Shown: positions 46,674 through 55,705, counted from the first letter of the stretch. The stretch is 64,000 nucleotides of DNA from an uncultured bacterium (GCA_900547945.1 URIT01000002.1:51179-115178), one strand, 5' to 3'. Translations and numbers: made by a program. Notes: generated from the letters alone by a model not told the origin.

Positions 46674-48061
46674 AACTGGTAGGACATCGTGACGGCCACG
46701 GCGTGCGAGAGACCGTTCTTCGTCTCGAACTTGTACTGGTTGCCGAGGTCGTCCTTCACGCCCAGCGATTCGCCCGCCATGAACACGAGGCCATAGCTCA
46801 CGGAAAGATCGACCGGACCGAGCTTGTAGCCGAGGCCGACGGTGCCGATCTGGCGGTCGCCGGGCGGCAGCATCGTCGTGCCGTGGTACTTGCTGCACGG
46901 ATCCTGGTCCCAGACGTAGGACATCATGACGGTCAGTTCGTCGGTCAGGTCGTACGCCGCGCCGAAGCCGATGCGCCAGGTGTCGTTCCACTTCAGCGGC
47001 ACGTCCTTGTCGTTGTCACCGGGCAGGTTGAAGTGCAGGTTCTGGATGCAGGACCACTGCGTCCAGACCGCCGCGACGCCCAGGTGGAACCGGTCGGTGA
47101 CGTCGTAGTTGAGGCCCATCGTGAGCGACTGCGGAAGGCGCAGCGAGCAGGACGCGGCGCCGTCGGCGCTGTCCGCCCCGTCCCTGACCTGGCGGTGCGC
47201 CTGGGAAACGGCCCCCGGATAGGCCGCATTGTAGTACTGGTCGTAATACTGCTGGTAGATCGGCCCCATGCTTGGGTTGAGCCCCGCGCCCGCAAGCGCC
47301 GCGCGTACGCCCTTGTCCACCTGGGCCGCCACGGCCGAATCGTCATACCGGCGGACCCGCGTGTGGTTGTAGCCCTTCACCTTCGTGTCGATGTAGGACT
47401 TGTACATCACGCCGGCGGAGAGCTTTTCCGTGATGTTGTACTTCGTGGAAATCTGCCACCCCCAGTCGAGCATCCCGTTGTCGCCCTTGAGATGGTCGCG
47501 CACGGTGCCGTAGTTCGCCCCGTCCCGCGCCGCCATCTTGTCCGAATACTGGTCGAAGGAGAAGTACATGAGGCGGAAGCCCGCCGAGACCGACCAGTCC
47601 TCCGTCACCTTGTAGGCGAGATTCGGATTGAGCACCAACCCCTCGATCGTCGTCTGGCGCGTATCCCACGCCAGCGGCCAGTTCTGGTCGTAGTGGGACC
47701 CCAGGCCGTATTCCGGCGCGAAGCCGAGGCCGAACGAGAACCCATAGGGAAGTTCCTGCGCGAGGTAGACATGCGGCAGCACAAAGCAGCCGGGATCCAT
47801 CTTAAGGCCCGACCGCCCGTTCACATAGGTGTCCGCACTCGGATGCTCCGTCGTCATGCCGACCGTGATGACCGTCCCCGTCATGTCGGTGAGCGTCGCC
47901 GGGTTGTAGAAGTTGGCCGAGGCGTCCACCGCCCGCCCCATCACCGCCCCGCCCAGCGCATTGCCGCGCGCCGATCCCTCATAAAGGCCAAATCCAGCAG
48001 AAAACGCTGAAATGCACGAAAAAATGGCACAACCTGCAACAACTTCTTTTTTACCAACCAT
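46670..48061 (-). CDS. OmpP1/FadL-type outer membrane porin
   Basis: 463 residues. After a signal-like region the mature start AGFGLYEGSARGNALGGAVM and ASANFYNPATLTDMTGT match OmpP1/FadL. The rest is a beta-barrel pattern of aromatic-rich strands (PYGFSFGLGFAPEYGLGSHY) and ends in VTMSYQF, a C-terminal phenylalanine typical of outer membrane proteins. Transports hydrophobic molecules such as long-chain fatty acids across the outer membrane; the actual substrate is unknown. It has a signal peptide around VAGCAIFSCISAFSAG. Confidence 0.88.
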   Translation of the reverse strand: MVGKKEVVAGCAIFSCISAFSAGFGLYEGSARGNALGGAVMGRAVDASANFYNPATLTDMTGTVITVGMTTEHPSADTYVNGRSGLKMDPGCFVLPHVYLAQELPYGFSFGLGFAPEYGLGSHYDQNWPLAWDTRQTTIEGLVLNPNLAYKVTEDWSVSAGFRLMYFSFDQYSDKMAARDGANYGTVRDHLKGDNGMLDWGWQISTKYNITEKLSAGVMYKSYIDTKVKGYNHTRVRRYDDSAVAAQVDKGVRAALAGAGLNPSMGPIYQQYYDQYYNAAYPGAVSQAHRQVRDGADSADGAASCSLRLPQSLTMGLNYDVTDRFHLGVAAVWTQWSCIQNLHFNLPGDNDKDVPLKWNDTWRIGFGAAYDLTDELTVMMSYVWDQDPCSKYHGTTMLPPGDRQIGTVGLGYKLGPVDLSVSYGLVFMAGESLGVKDDLGNQYKFETKNGLSHAVAVTMSYQF

Positions 48062-48321
48062 TTCACTATCCTTATCGGTTCTTGACGTGCGACATTATAA
48101 CAAAATTTGTCACAGTGTTCAATGCTGATTTGCGACACATTTCCAAAATCTGTCAAATCACAAATAATCAATTAAAAATACGCAACAATTATTCACTTTA
48201 CAATGTCTCCCAGGGTTAAAAAGAGCATGAGCCGGGAGGGACGCGCTCCGTCGCGTCCGTTCGCACCTCCCCTCGACCGTACAATTTCCATCCCTGTCAT
48301 CTCCATCCCTGCCATCATCTG

Positions 48322-48414
48322 TGTCCGCCGCAAGCGGTATCCGTGCCATCAATGTCCGCCGCAAGCGGTATCCGTGCCATCAATGTCCGCCGCAAGCGGT
48401 ATCCGTGCCATTGT
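48322..48414. repeat. Three 31-bp tandem repeats
   Basis: TGTCCGCCGCAAGCGGTATC followed by CGTGCCATCAA, three times, the third diverging after GCCAT. Related sequence occurs once at about 6926 and once at about 49365. A CGCCGCAAGCGG palindromic core lies in each unit. Confidence 0.9.
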
Positions 48415-48715
48415 GGTAAAAGCAAGCAGTATCCGTGCCATCGTGGTAAAATCCGTGCCATCGTGGTAAAAGCGGTGGGACGGAATCTACCACAGAACAC
48501 ACTGAACGGCCAAAGGCCGTCACTGAACACACAGAACGTGTTGGGGCGTGCAGGGTTCCGAAATTCAGTGTCTTCAGTGTGCCGCGAGATGCGCCGCAGA
48601 AAACGAAGTTTTTGGAGGAGAACACAAAGTTCACAAAGCCTTTGTGATCCTTTGTGGCAAAGAACTCGCCTATTTTGTTGCCGCATCTACAGTTATGGAG
48701 ATTGATTGGCAATGG

Positions 48716-48954
48716 GATTCATTACGCACAGAAATCTCATCTCGAAGTTCAGGAGGGAATGATTCCCTCGGAACGTAGTCCCGCCCGCCGCCCTCAACCG
48801 CTCGGACGCCCCGCGCCGAGGGCGGCGCGGGTACAACGCGCGCCGGGCCAGACAGTACACGCCATCCCCCTCCCTCAATCCCGTACCGTTCCGAAGCGAA
48901 ATCCCACAAGAATTTCACCTACATCCTCGGATGAGATTCCACTGCGTAAGAATC
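48716..48954. repeat. MITE-like element, 239 bp
   Basis: Ends GATTCATTACGCACAGAAAT(CTCA) and, inverted, GATTCTTACGCAGTGGAAT(CTCA) with one base deleted. Companion to 30579-30814 in size and end sequence. Confidence 0.65.
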
Positions 48955-49042
48955 TCTTCCAACGACATGATTGGTATAACACATAAATAATGCTGAAATG
49001 AAAACAAATAATTGATTTAATCAAAGTAGATTCAATTCCTTC

Positions 49043-49145
49043 CAGAATACGGGACTTCTCCTTCAGAATACGGGACTTCGCTTCGGAGCGTTCCGATATA
49101 GAAGCCCCATAAATAAAAGCCCCATAACATGATGAAGCCCCATAA
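49043..49145. repeat. Short tandem repeats
   Basis: CAGAATACGGGACTTC twice (49043 and 49064), then GAAGCCCCATAA-type units three times (49101, 49116, 49134). Confidence 0.8.
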
Positions 49146-49507
49146 GATTAGGATTATGAGGCGGAAACATGGCCGACATGTGCGAAGCACACTTTTCTCT
49201 CCGGCCTCCTTCTGTGTCGCCCGAAGGGCGTTTCTGTGTGTTCTGTGGTAAAATAGCGGGGAGGGAGGGAATTAACCCCAGACCTCCACAGATGCGGCTT
49301 CGCCGTCACAGATGGACCCAGATCGACGAGCCTCCCCTAACGGGATGGAAAGATTTGTGTCATCCGTGTCCGCCGCAAGCGGTATTCGTGCCATCAGTGG
49401 TAAAAGCGGTGGGGCGGAATCTACCACAGAACACGCTGAACGGCCGGAGGACGTCACTGAACACACAGAACGTGTAGGGGCGTGCAGGATCCCGAAATTC
49501 AGTGTCT

Positions 49508-50317
49508 TCAGTGTGCCGCGAGATGCGCCCTGGACCGGTAGATCAATGCCCCGCCGGCAAGAAGCAGCGCAAGGGAAATCGTCTGGCTGATCGAGAACGG
49601 TCCCACCGTGGCACGCGGATCGCCGCGCAGCACCTCGATGCCGAAGCGGATGCAGGCATATCCCACCAGATAGCACCCGAAAACCAAACCCGGCGCCCGC
49701 TTCCAGAAACGCCGATAGAGGAAGAAGAGCGCGCCGAACAGCAGCAGGACCGCCGTCGCCTCGAAGAGCTGCGTCGGGAGGACCGGAAGGGCGCGCAGGG
49801 CATCGCTTGCAATCAGACCGTCCCGCATCTGCTCGTGCCAGGCGGGCGAGCCGCGCGGGAACGCGACGGCGCATGCGGACTCCGAGAGCCGTCCGTAGCA
49901 GCAGCCGTAGAAGAAGCAGCCAATCCGTCCGAACGCATGCCCGAGCGGCACGACCACCGCGAAGAGGTCGATGAGCGGCAAGATCCGTTCGCGTCGCGCG
50001 AGGCACCAGACGAGGAACGCCGCCATCGCGAGGATCAACCCTCCGTAGAACATGAGCCCGCCCTGGTCCACGCGGATGATCTGCCCGGGGTGGGCCGCGA
50101 ACTCGCTCGACCAGTGTTCGATCACATAGGCCGCGCGCGCGCCCACGATGCCCGTCACCATCATCAGCATGAGCAGGTTCGAGAGCGGTTCCGCGTTCCG
50201 CCCCGTGCGGCGGCAGAGCCACGAGACAACCTGCCACGCCACGAGGAAGCCGAGTGCCATGCAGGCGCCGTACGTCTTGATGTGCAGAAAACCGATGGAA
50301 ATGAGGTCGGGATACAT
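49508..50317 (-). CDS. lgt: Prolipoprotein diacylglyceryl transferase
   Basis: Inner-membrane enzyme moving diacylglycerol from phosphatidylglycerol to the lipobox cysteine of prolipoproteins, the first step for the several lipoproteins encoded at 25-30 kb. 269 residues: FLHIKTYGACMALGFLVAW, GARAAYVIEHWSSEFAAHPG, GGLMFYGGLILAMAAFLVW, HAFGRIGCFFYGCCYG (Lgt signature region) and a final IRFGIEVLRGDPR. The ATG overlaps the TAA of the gene before it (TAATG). The last seven codons and stop lie inside an intergenic repeat. Confidence 0.92.
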   Translation of the reverse strand: MYPDLISIGFLHIKTYGACMALGFLVAWQVVSWLCRRTGRNAEPLSNLLMLMMVTGIVGARAAYVIEHWSSEFAAHPGQIIRVDQGGLMFYGGLILAMAAFLVWCLARRERILPLIDLFAVVVPLGHAFGRIGCFFYGCCYGRLSESACAVAFPRGSPAWHEQMRDGLIASDALRALPVLPTQLFEATAVLLLFGALFFLYRRFWKRAPGLVFGCYLVGYACIRFGIEVLRGDPRATVGPFSISQTISLALLLAGGALIYRSRAHLAAH

Positions 50318-50625
50318 TACAGTCCTTTCAGGATCTCGACGGCGAGCTTCGTCGGCGCCGCGTTCGTCGGCGTCAACCACCACCCCGCGCCGCGCTGCGC
50401 GGAAACGAGGCGCAGCGCAATCCGCTCGCGCGGCAGCCCGTTCGTCTTGAAGAGGTCGTCCTGCGGGAGGGCGTTCGTGTCGGCATGCCGCCCGAGCCAC
50501 GCCGCCGCGCGGTCAAGCGCGTGGTCGACTTCGTTCTGGATGGACGGCTCCAGGGGGCCGTCCGCACGCGGCAGCGGACGCACCGCGAACGCCGCCGCGA
50601 ACAGCATTGCCAAAACGCACTTCAT
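50317..50625 (-). CDS. Small secreted protein, unknown function
   Basis: 102 residues: MKCVLAMLFAAAFAVRPLPR is a signal peptide (no lipobox in the usual place), then DAAWLGRHADTNALPQDDLF-like sequence (AAAWLGRHADTNALPQDDLF) and an end TKLAVEILKGL. No family recognised. Its stop overlaps the lgt start, so the two are translated together. It diverges from the ThiI-like gene, and its start region overlaps that gene's promoter. Confidence 0.6.
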   Translation of the reverse strand: MKCVLAMLFAAAFAVRPLPRADGPLEPSIQNEVDHALDRAAAWLGRHADTNALPQDDLFKTNGLPRERIALRLVSAQRGAGWWLTPTNAAPTKLAVEILKGL

Positions 50626-50635
50626 GTTGTAAACT
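50607..50635 (+). promoter_or_regulatory. Leaderless sigma70 promoter of the ThiI-like gene
   Basis: TTGCCA at 50607-50612, 17-base spacer, TAAACT at 50630-50635. Transcription would start about 2 bases before the ATG at 50644. It lies inside the start of the divergent secreted-protein gene. Confidence 0.65.
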
Positions 50636-50643
50636 CTTTCGCC

Positions 50644-51651
50644 ATGGACACGGAAAAGTATACCAAAAAAGCCCGCGGGCTTTCACTCCTTTCAGGCGGG
50701 CTTGATTCGCAACTCGCCGTCTGCGTCCTTCGCGCCGCCGGCGCCGAGGTAGAGGGCGTCACCTTCGAGACCCCGTTCTTCTCGGCCGCCGCCGCGAAAA
50801 AGGCCGCCGCCGCCCTCGACCTCCCCCTTCATGTCGTTGACTTCACGGACGACGAACTCGCCCTCGTCGAGAATCCCCCCCACGGCTTCGGCGGCGCGAT
50901 GAACCCCTGCATCGACTGCCACGCGAAGATGATCGCGCGCGCGGGCGAACTGATGGCCCGGCTCGGCTACGACTTCGTCGCCACGGGCGAGGTCCTCAAC
51001 CAGCGCCCCATGTCCCAGAACCGCCAGTCCCTCGGCGTCGTGGAGACCTGTTCCGGACTCAAGGGCCGCCTCATCCGTCCCCTCTCGGCCCAACTGCTTG
51101 AACCGACGATCCCAGAGCAGCAGGGCCTCCTCGACCGTTCCAAGCTGCTCGGCCTCTCCGGCCGCCGCCGCGAACCCCAGATGGCCCTCGCGAAACAGTT
51201 CGGCCTCGTTGACTACCCTTCCCCCGCCGGCGGCTGCAAGCTCACGGAAAAGGGATTCGGCCGCCGCCTCAAGGACCTCAAGGACCACGAGGGCCTAGGC
51301 GAACGCCGTCTCGTCGAATTCCTCAACCTCGCCCGCCGCTTCCGCCTCCCGGATGGTACCGGCGTCATCCTCGGCCGCGATGCCCGCGAGAACAAGATCC
51401 TCCGGGACGGCCTCGCCCCCACCGACACCCTTCTCGCGCCCGTCACGGTTCCCGGCCCCACGGCCCTCCTCCCCCGCGTCCATTCCCCCGCCGACCTCGC
51501 CCTCGCCCAGCAGCTCGTCTGCGCCTGGAGCCGTTTCGACCAGTTCCCCGACGACATCACCGTCCGCACCACAACCAACGGCACCGCCACGGACCTCAAG
51601 ATCCCCCGCCCCTACGCCCGCGACCCCTTCCTCGAAATGATGGTCAAATAG
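50644..51651 (+). CDS. ThiI/MnmA-like PP-loop ATPase (tRNA thiolation)
   Basis: 335 residues. PP-loop LLSGGLDSQLAVCVLRAAGA, catalytic-type cysteine pair region MNPCIDCHAKMIARAGELMA, YDFVATGEVLNQRPMSQN and the conserved DYPSPAGGCKLTEKGFGRRL. The layout suits proteins annotated as tRNA 4-thiouridine synthase-like, which adenylate uridine before sulfur transfer, though there is no THUMP domain here. The C-terminal third resembles a DUF814/NFACT-type segment (GTGVILGRDARENKIL). Substrate not certain. 10 bases before the DedA gene. Confidence 0.75.
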   Translation: MDTEKYTKKARGLSLLSGGLDSQLAVCVLRAAGAEVEGVTFETPFFSAAAAKKAAAALDLPLHVVDFTDDELALVENPPHGFGGAMNPCIDCHAKMIARAGELMARLGYDFVATGEVLNQRPMSQNRQSLGVVETCSGLKGRLIRPLSAQLLEPTIPEQQGLLDRSKLLGLSGRRREPQMALAKQFGLVDYPSPAGGCKLTEKGFGRRLKDLKDHEGLGERRLVEFLNLARRFRLPDGTGVILGRDARENKILRDGLAPTDTLLAPVTVPGPTALLPRVHSPADLALAQQLVCAWSRFDQFPDDITVRTTTNGTATDLKIPRPYARDPFLEMMVK

Positions 51652-51661
51652 CCTCTCCGCC

Positions 51662-52327
51662 ATGCTCGACCAACTTGCCGCCCACCTCGATTCGATCGCC
51701 GCGCTGGCCCCCGTCTGGGGCTATGCGCTCATCTTCCTTTTCATGGCGATCGAAAGCTCGTTCATCCCCTTTCCGAGCGAGGTCGTGATGATCCCCGCCG
51801 GATTCCTCGCCGCGCGCGGCGAACTGACCCTCCACGCACCCGTGGCGGACCTCGCGCTCGCCTGCGCCGCCGGCCTCCTCGGCTCCCTCGCCGGGGCGTA
51901 CTTCAACTACTACCTCTCGGCGAAGCTCGGCGAACCGTTTTTGCGCCGCTACGGGAAGTGGTTCTTCCTGAAGCCCGAAGCCCTGGACCGCGCCTGCGAG
52001 GTGTTCAACCGCTACGGTGCCCTGACGACGTTCGTCTGCCGTCTCATCCCCGTCATCCGCCAGCTCATCTCGATCCCCGCCGGGCTTGCCCGGATGCCGC
52101 TCGGCACATTCACCTTCTTCACCGGTCTCGGCGCCGGCATCTGGACCGTTCTCCTCGCCCTCGCGGGTTACGGTCTTGGCAGGACCGCCGGCGACATCTC
52201 CTACAACGAACTCGTCCATCGCGGCAAGGACCTGATCGACGCGAACCTCGTCTGGGTCATCCTCGGCGGCGTCCTCCTCGCCGCCGCCTACGTCGGCATC
52301 TCCAAGCTCGTCATGCGGCGGCGCTAG
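51662..52327 (+). CDS. DedA family membrane protein
   Basis: 221 residues. SNARE-associated/DedA proteins flip or transport phospholipid or undecaprenyl phosphate across the inner membrane. Signature: FMAIESSFIPFPSEVVMIPA, AGLLGSLAGAYFNYYLSAKL, FLRRYGKWFFLKPEALDRAC and RLIPVIRQLISIPAGLARMP (the re-entrant F/R-x-x-P-x-x-R motif). Several membrane helices. It directly follows the ThiI-like gene and may share its transcript. Confidence 0.9.
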   Translation: MLDQLAAHLDSIAALAPVWGYALIFLFMAIESSFIPFPSEVVMIPAGFLAARGELTLHAPVADLALACAAGLLGSLAGAYFNYYLSAKLGEPFLRRYGKWFFLKPEALDRACEVFNRYGALTTFVCRLIPVIRQLISIPAGLARMPLGTFTFFTGLGAGIWTVLLALAGYGLGRTAGDISYNELVHRGKDLIDANLVWVILGGVLLAAAYVGISKLVMRRR

Positions 52328-52383
52328 GGGCCGTCGGCGCATGGGAGGCCCCCTTCCCAACGAAATTCTCCCTCGCGCGCCTG

Positions 52384-52412
52384 TTGCCTTTCCCCGCCGA
52401 AACTGCTATACT
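52384..52412 (+). promoter_or_regulatory. Sigma70 promoter of yebC
   Basis: TTGCCT at 52384-52389, 17-base spacer, TATACT at 52407-52412. Here the ATG at 52449 has a normal leader of about 30 bases with AGGAGT. Confidence 0.8.
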
Positions 52413-52448
52413 ACGGAAATTCGAATTTCAAATCAATAGGAGTTCTAC

Positions 52449-53213
52449 ATGTCAGGTCACAGCCACTGGGCGACAATCAAGCGCGCGAAAGGCGCGGCGG
52501 ACGCGAAGAAGGGAAAAGTCTTCTCGAAGCTGGGCAAGGAAATCACGATCGTCGTGAAGGCCAAGGGTGGCGATCCGAACACGAACCCCACCCTCCGTAC
52601 GCTCATCGCGAAGGCGAAGGCCGCGCAGATGCCGAACGACAACATCGACCGCGCCATCAAGAAGGGCACGGGCGAACTGGAGTCCGCCGCGCTGGTGGAC
52701 GCCCAGTACGAGGGCATCAAGGGCGCCGTCGCCATCGTCGTCACCGTGCTGACCGACAACAAGAACCGCGCGGCCGCCGAAGTCGGCAACGTCTTCAAGA
52801 AGAATGGCATCGAGCTCGCGAAGCCCGGTTCCGCCTCCCGCCTCTTCGACAAGCTCGGCCAGATCATGGTTCCGGCCGCCGACGGCCTCGACGAGGACAA
52901 GGTGATGGAAGTCGCCCTTGAAGCGGGCGCCGAGGATGTCGTCGCGGAAGACGGCGGCTTCACCGTGAAGTGCCAGCCCGCCGACTTCGTCGCCGTCACC
53001 GACGCCATCAAGGCGGCCGGCATCGCGATCGACGAGGAGAACTCGAACGTCGGCCTCGTGCCGAACATGACCGCCCCCGTGAGCGACGTCGCCGTCGCCA
53101 AGGCGATCAACAAGTTCGTCGACATGCTCGAAGACCTTGAGGACACGCAGGACGTCTACACGAACATGGAGACGACCGACGAAGTCGATGCGGCCCTCGA
53201 AGCCGAAGGCTGA
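52449..53213 (+). CDS. yebC: YebC/PmpR family protein (TACO1-like)
   Basis: 254 residues, MSGHSHWATIKRAKGAADAK, then GKVFSKLGKEITIVVKAKGG, NIDRAIKKGTGE and YEGIKGAVAIVVTVLTDNKN, all hallmarks of the YebC family. Members act as transcription regulators or as translation factors relieving ribosome stalls at proline stretches. Start clear from AGGAGT spacing. Monocistronic from the promoter at 52384-52412. Confidence 0.95.
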   Translation: MSGHSHWATIKRAKGAADAKKGKVFSKLGKEITIVVKAKGGDPNTNPTLRTLIAKAKAAQMPNDNIDRAIKKGTGELESAALVDAQYEGIKGAVAIVVTVLTDNKNRAAAEVGNVFKKNGIELAKPGSASRLFDKLGQIMVPAADGLDEDKVMEVALEAGAEDVVAEDGGFTVKCQPADFVAVTDAIKAAGIAIDEENSNVGLVPNMTAPVSDVAVAKAINKFVDMLEDLEDTQDVYTNMETTDEVDAALEAEG

Positions 53214-53306
53214 GAGAAGTTGTCATCCAATCCATCACGGTCAGGGCTAGGGGGTTTCCTTTAGCCCTTTCTTTACAACCATTTCGACACAACCATTTCG
53301 GCACCT

Positions 53307-53669
53307 ATGAAACTCGAACACATCGGCTTCAACGTCGCGGAACCCCAGAAGGTCATGGACTGGTGGTGCGCGAACCTCGGCTTTACGCAGACGCACCCTG
53401 CCTTCGTCGTCGACTCGACGGGACAGATGGCGATTGAGTTCTACCGCAACGACGCGGCCCCGATTCCCGACTACACCGCGATCAGCCCGTTGACGCTCCA
53501 CATCGCCTTCCTCTCGGAGGACGTCGACGCCGACGCCGCGCGTCTCGTCGCCGCCGGGGCAACCCTGTTGGAGACCGTCCACAAGCCCGGGTTCGACATG
53601 GCGATGCTGCGTGACCCCTTCGGCCTCGCCATTCAGTTCGTCACGCGCGGGACGCCCATTCTCCGGTGA
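53307..53669 (+). CDS. VOC family (glyoxalase-like) protein
   Basis: 120 residues of the vicinal-oxygen-chelate fold: MKLEHIGFNVAEPQKVMDWW at the start, IEFYRND, LTLHIAFLSEDVDADAARLV and RDPFGLAIQFVTRG at the end. His and Glu ligand positions are visible (EHIGFNV, ...IQFV). The reaction is unknown. Its stop overlaps the murC-murB start (GTGA). Confidence 0.82.
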   Translation: MKLEHIGFNVAEPQKVMDWWCANLGFTQTHPAFVVDSTGQMAIEFYRNDAAPIPDYTAISPLTLHIAFLSEDVDADAARLVAAGATLLETVHKPGFDMAMLRDPFGLAIQFVTRGTPILR

Positions 53670-55705
53670 AGAAGCGTCTCCATTTCATGGGCATTGGCGG
53701 GGTCGGCATGGCCGGTCTCGCCTTTCTGTTGAAACGGGCCGGGTACGCCGTCACGGGGTGCGACGTATCCGCGACGCCCCGTACGCGCTGGCTGGAGGCG
53801 TGCGGGATCCCCGTGGCGCAGGGGCACGCTCCCGCGCATCTTGCCGAGGTCGACGAGCTGATCGTGACCCCCGCCGTGCCGTCCACGGCACCGGAACGCG
53901 CCCAGGCGCGCGCGCGCGGCCTTGCCGTTCGTTCCCGTGGCGCCGTCCTCGCCGACTGCGTGAACGCCACCCGTGGCATCGCCGTCTGCGGGACGCACGG
54001 CAAGACGACGACCTCGACCTTCGCGACGAAGCTCCTCACCGCCCTCGGCGACGCACCCTCCTGGTGCATCGGCGGCGAGACGGGGGCGATGCCCGTCGCC
54101 GGACCGCAGGAGCCGACCGCCTCCCCCCTCCTCGTCGTCGAAGCCGACGAATCGGACGGCACGCTTGCCCTCTACCGTCCCCACATCCTCGTCCTCAATG
54201 CCGTCGATTTCGACCACCTTGAACACTTCGCCTCCCAGGAGGCCTATTTCGACTGCTACCGCGCGGTCCTCCGCAACACGACGGGCACCGTGATCGTCTG
54301 TGCCGACCACCCAAAGGCCCTCGACCTTGCGCACGAGGCCGTCCGCCCCGGCGTCCGCCTCGTCACCTTCGGTTTCGCGTCCGATGCCGACCTCCGTGCC
54401 GCCGACTGGCCCCGGCTCGGCGAACTCGTCCTCGGACACCACAACGTCCTCAATGCGCTCGCCGCCATTGCCGTCGCCCGCGCGTGCGGACATGCCGACG
54501 ACGCCATCGCCGCCGCCCTTCCCGACGCCCTCGCCGAACTCCCCGACCGCCGCTTCCAGCAGGTCTGGTCCGCCCCCCCCGTCTACACCGACTACGCACA
54601 CCATCCCGCCGAACTCGCCTGTGCCGTCGGCATGGCGCGGGCGCTCCGTCCGAAGCGCCTCCGCGTCCTCTTCCAGCCACATCGCCATTCGCGCACGAAG
54701 GCCCTGCTGGACGACTTCCCGCCCGCGTTCGCAGAGGCGGACGAAGTGGTGCTCATTCCCGTCTACGCGGCATTCGAGCCGCCGCTTGCCGGCGGCGACA
54801 TCGCCGACCTCTACAAGGCGTTCCGCGACCGCCCCGACGCACCGCCGCAACAGCACCTCCTGCTCGCCCGCTCCGCCGAGGAGGCGTGGCGGCACGTCTT
54901 CCTCACGCTCGAACCCGGCGACCTCGTCCTCCTCGCGGGTGCAGGCGACATCGTAAACCTCCTCCCCCGCGTACGGCGCGACCTGGCGGCCCTGCCCACG
55001 CCGCCCCCCGTGCGTACATGGCGCGCCCTTGCCCCGCTCTCCTTCTACCGGACGGGCGGCGCGACCTGCGGCGGCGGCGCGCGCGTGGTCGTCGGCATGG
55101 GTTCGAACACCTGGTTCAGCGACTGTGCAAGCGACATCGAAGTCGTCCGGCCCGCGTCGCCCCCCGGCGCGTCCCTCCTCCCCGCCCACCCCGAGCTCGC
55201 TTTCATGGCGGGCATCCCCGGCACGGTTGGCGGCTGGGTGAAGATGAACGCGGGCGCGTTCGGCCATTCCATTTCCGAGGCCGTCCGCCGCGTCAAGGTG
55301 GACGGTCGCTGGATCGACCGCGCGGCCTGCGGGTTCGCCTACCGCCAGTCCGATATCGCGGGCGTCGTCGAGGACGTGGAATTCGAGTCACCCCCCGCGC
55401 GTTCGGGCCTTTCCGATGCGAAATCCTACCTGGCCCGCCGCCCGGCGTTCCCGCCGCGCACCTGCGGCAGCGTCTTCCGTAACCCCGCGCCCGACCAGCC
55501 GGCCGGCCGCCTCCTGGAGGCGGCCGGCGCCAAGGACCTCCGCGTCGGCGGCGCCTCGGTCTGGGAACGCCACGCCAACGTCATCGTCGCGGGGGAGGGG
55601 TGTACGTCGTCGGACATCCTCGCGCTCGCGCGTCTCATGGCGACCGCCGTCCGCGAAAAATTCCACCTTGAACTGCGGCCCGAAGTGCGCGGCCTTGTGG
55701 TATAA
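53666..55705 (+). CDS. murC-murB: MurC-MurB fusion: UDP-MurNAc-Ala ligase and UDP-MurNAc reductase
   Basis: 679 residues catalysing two peptidoglycan precursor steps. MurC part (1-450): MGIGGVGMAGLAFL, GTHGKTTT at 109-116 (ATP), EADESD, NAVDFDHLEHF, YTDYAHHPAEL at ~308 and FQPHRHSRTKALL. MurB part (~451-679): SFYRTGG, VGMGSNTWFSD, FMAGIPGTVGGWVKMNAGAF and GSVFRNP with the proton-donor serine, then WERHANVIVAG. Between GSNTWFSD and the GIPGTVGG motif only about 25 residues occur, where ordinary MurB has roughly 60-70, so the FAD domain is shortened. Start GTG overlaps the VOC stop. It is followed by ddl. Confidence 0.92.
   Translation: MKKRLHFMGIGGVGMAGLAFLLKRAGYAVTGCDVSATPRTRWLEACGIPVAQGHAPAHLAEVDELIVTPAVPSTAPERAQARARGLAVRSRGAVLADCVNATRGIAVCGTHGKTTTSTFATKLLTALGDAPSWCIGGETGAMPVAGPQEPTASPLLVVEADESDGTLALYRPHILVLNAVDFDHLEHFASQEAYFDCYRAVLRNTTGTVIVCADHPKALDLAHEAVRPGVRLVTFGFASDADLRAADWPRLGELVLGHHNVLNALAAIAVARACGHADDAIAAALPDALAELPDRRFQQVWSAPPVYTDYAHHPAELACAVGMARALRPKRLRVLFQPHRHSRTKALLDDFPPAFAEADEVVLIPVYAAFEPPLAGGDIADLYKAFRDRPDAPPQQHLLLARSAEEAWRHVFLTLEPGDLVLLAGAGDIVNLLPRVRRDLAALPTPPPVRTWRALAPLSFYRTGGATCGGGARVVVGMGSNTWFSDCASDIEVVRPASPPGASLLPAHPELAFMAGIPGTVGGWVKMNAGAFGHSISEAVRRVKVDGRWIDRAACGFAYRQSDIAGVVEDVEFESPPARSGLSDAKSYLARRPAFPPRTCGSVFRNPAPDQPAGRLLEAAGAKDLRVGGASVWERHANVIVAGEGCTSSDILALARLMATAVREKFHLELRPEVRGLVV

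Larger units (their letters stand above)
48062..49507. other. 1.4-kb intergenic repeat block, no gene seen
   Basis: Contains three 31-bp tandem units (48322-48414), a REP-like block shared with 6.6 kb, a MITE-like element (48716-48954), short tandem repeats (49043-49145) and another copy of the shared block running into lgt. No protein frame is convincing. Upstream of lgt and downstream of the FadL gene's promoter side. Confidence 0.7.

Noticed and set aside
48322..48480. CRISPR-like repeats
   Set aside because: Units are adjacent with no unique spacers, only three of them, and no cas genes.
50644..51651. LarE-type sulfur enzyme
   Set aside because: PP-loop is present but the GGC-KLTEKGF segment and overall layout fit ThiI/MnmA-type tRNA thiolation better than LarE.
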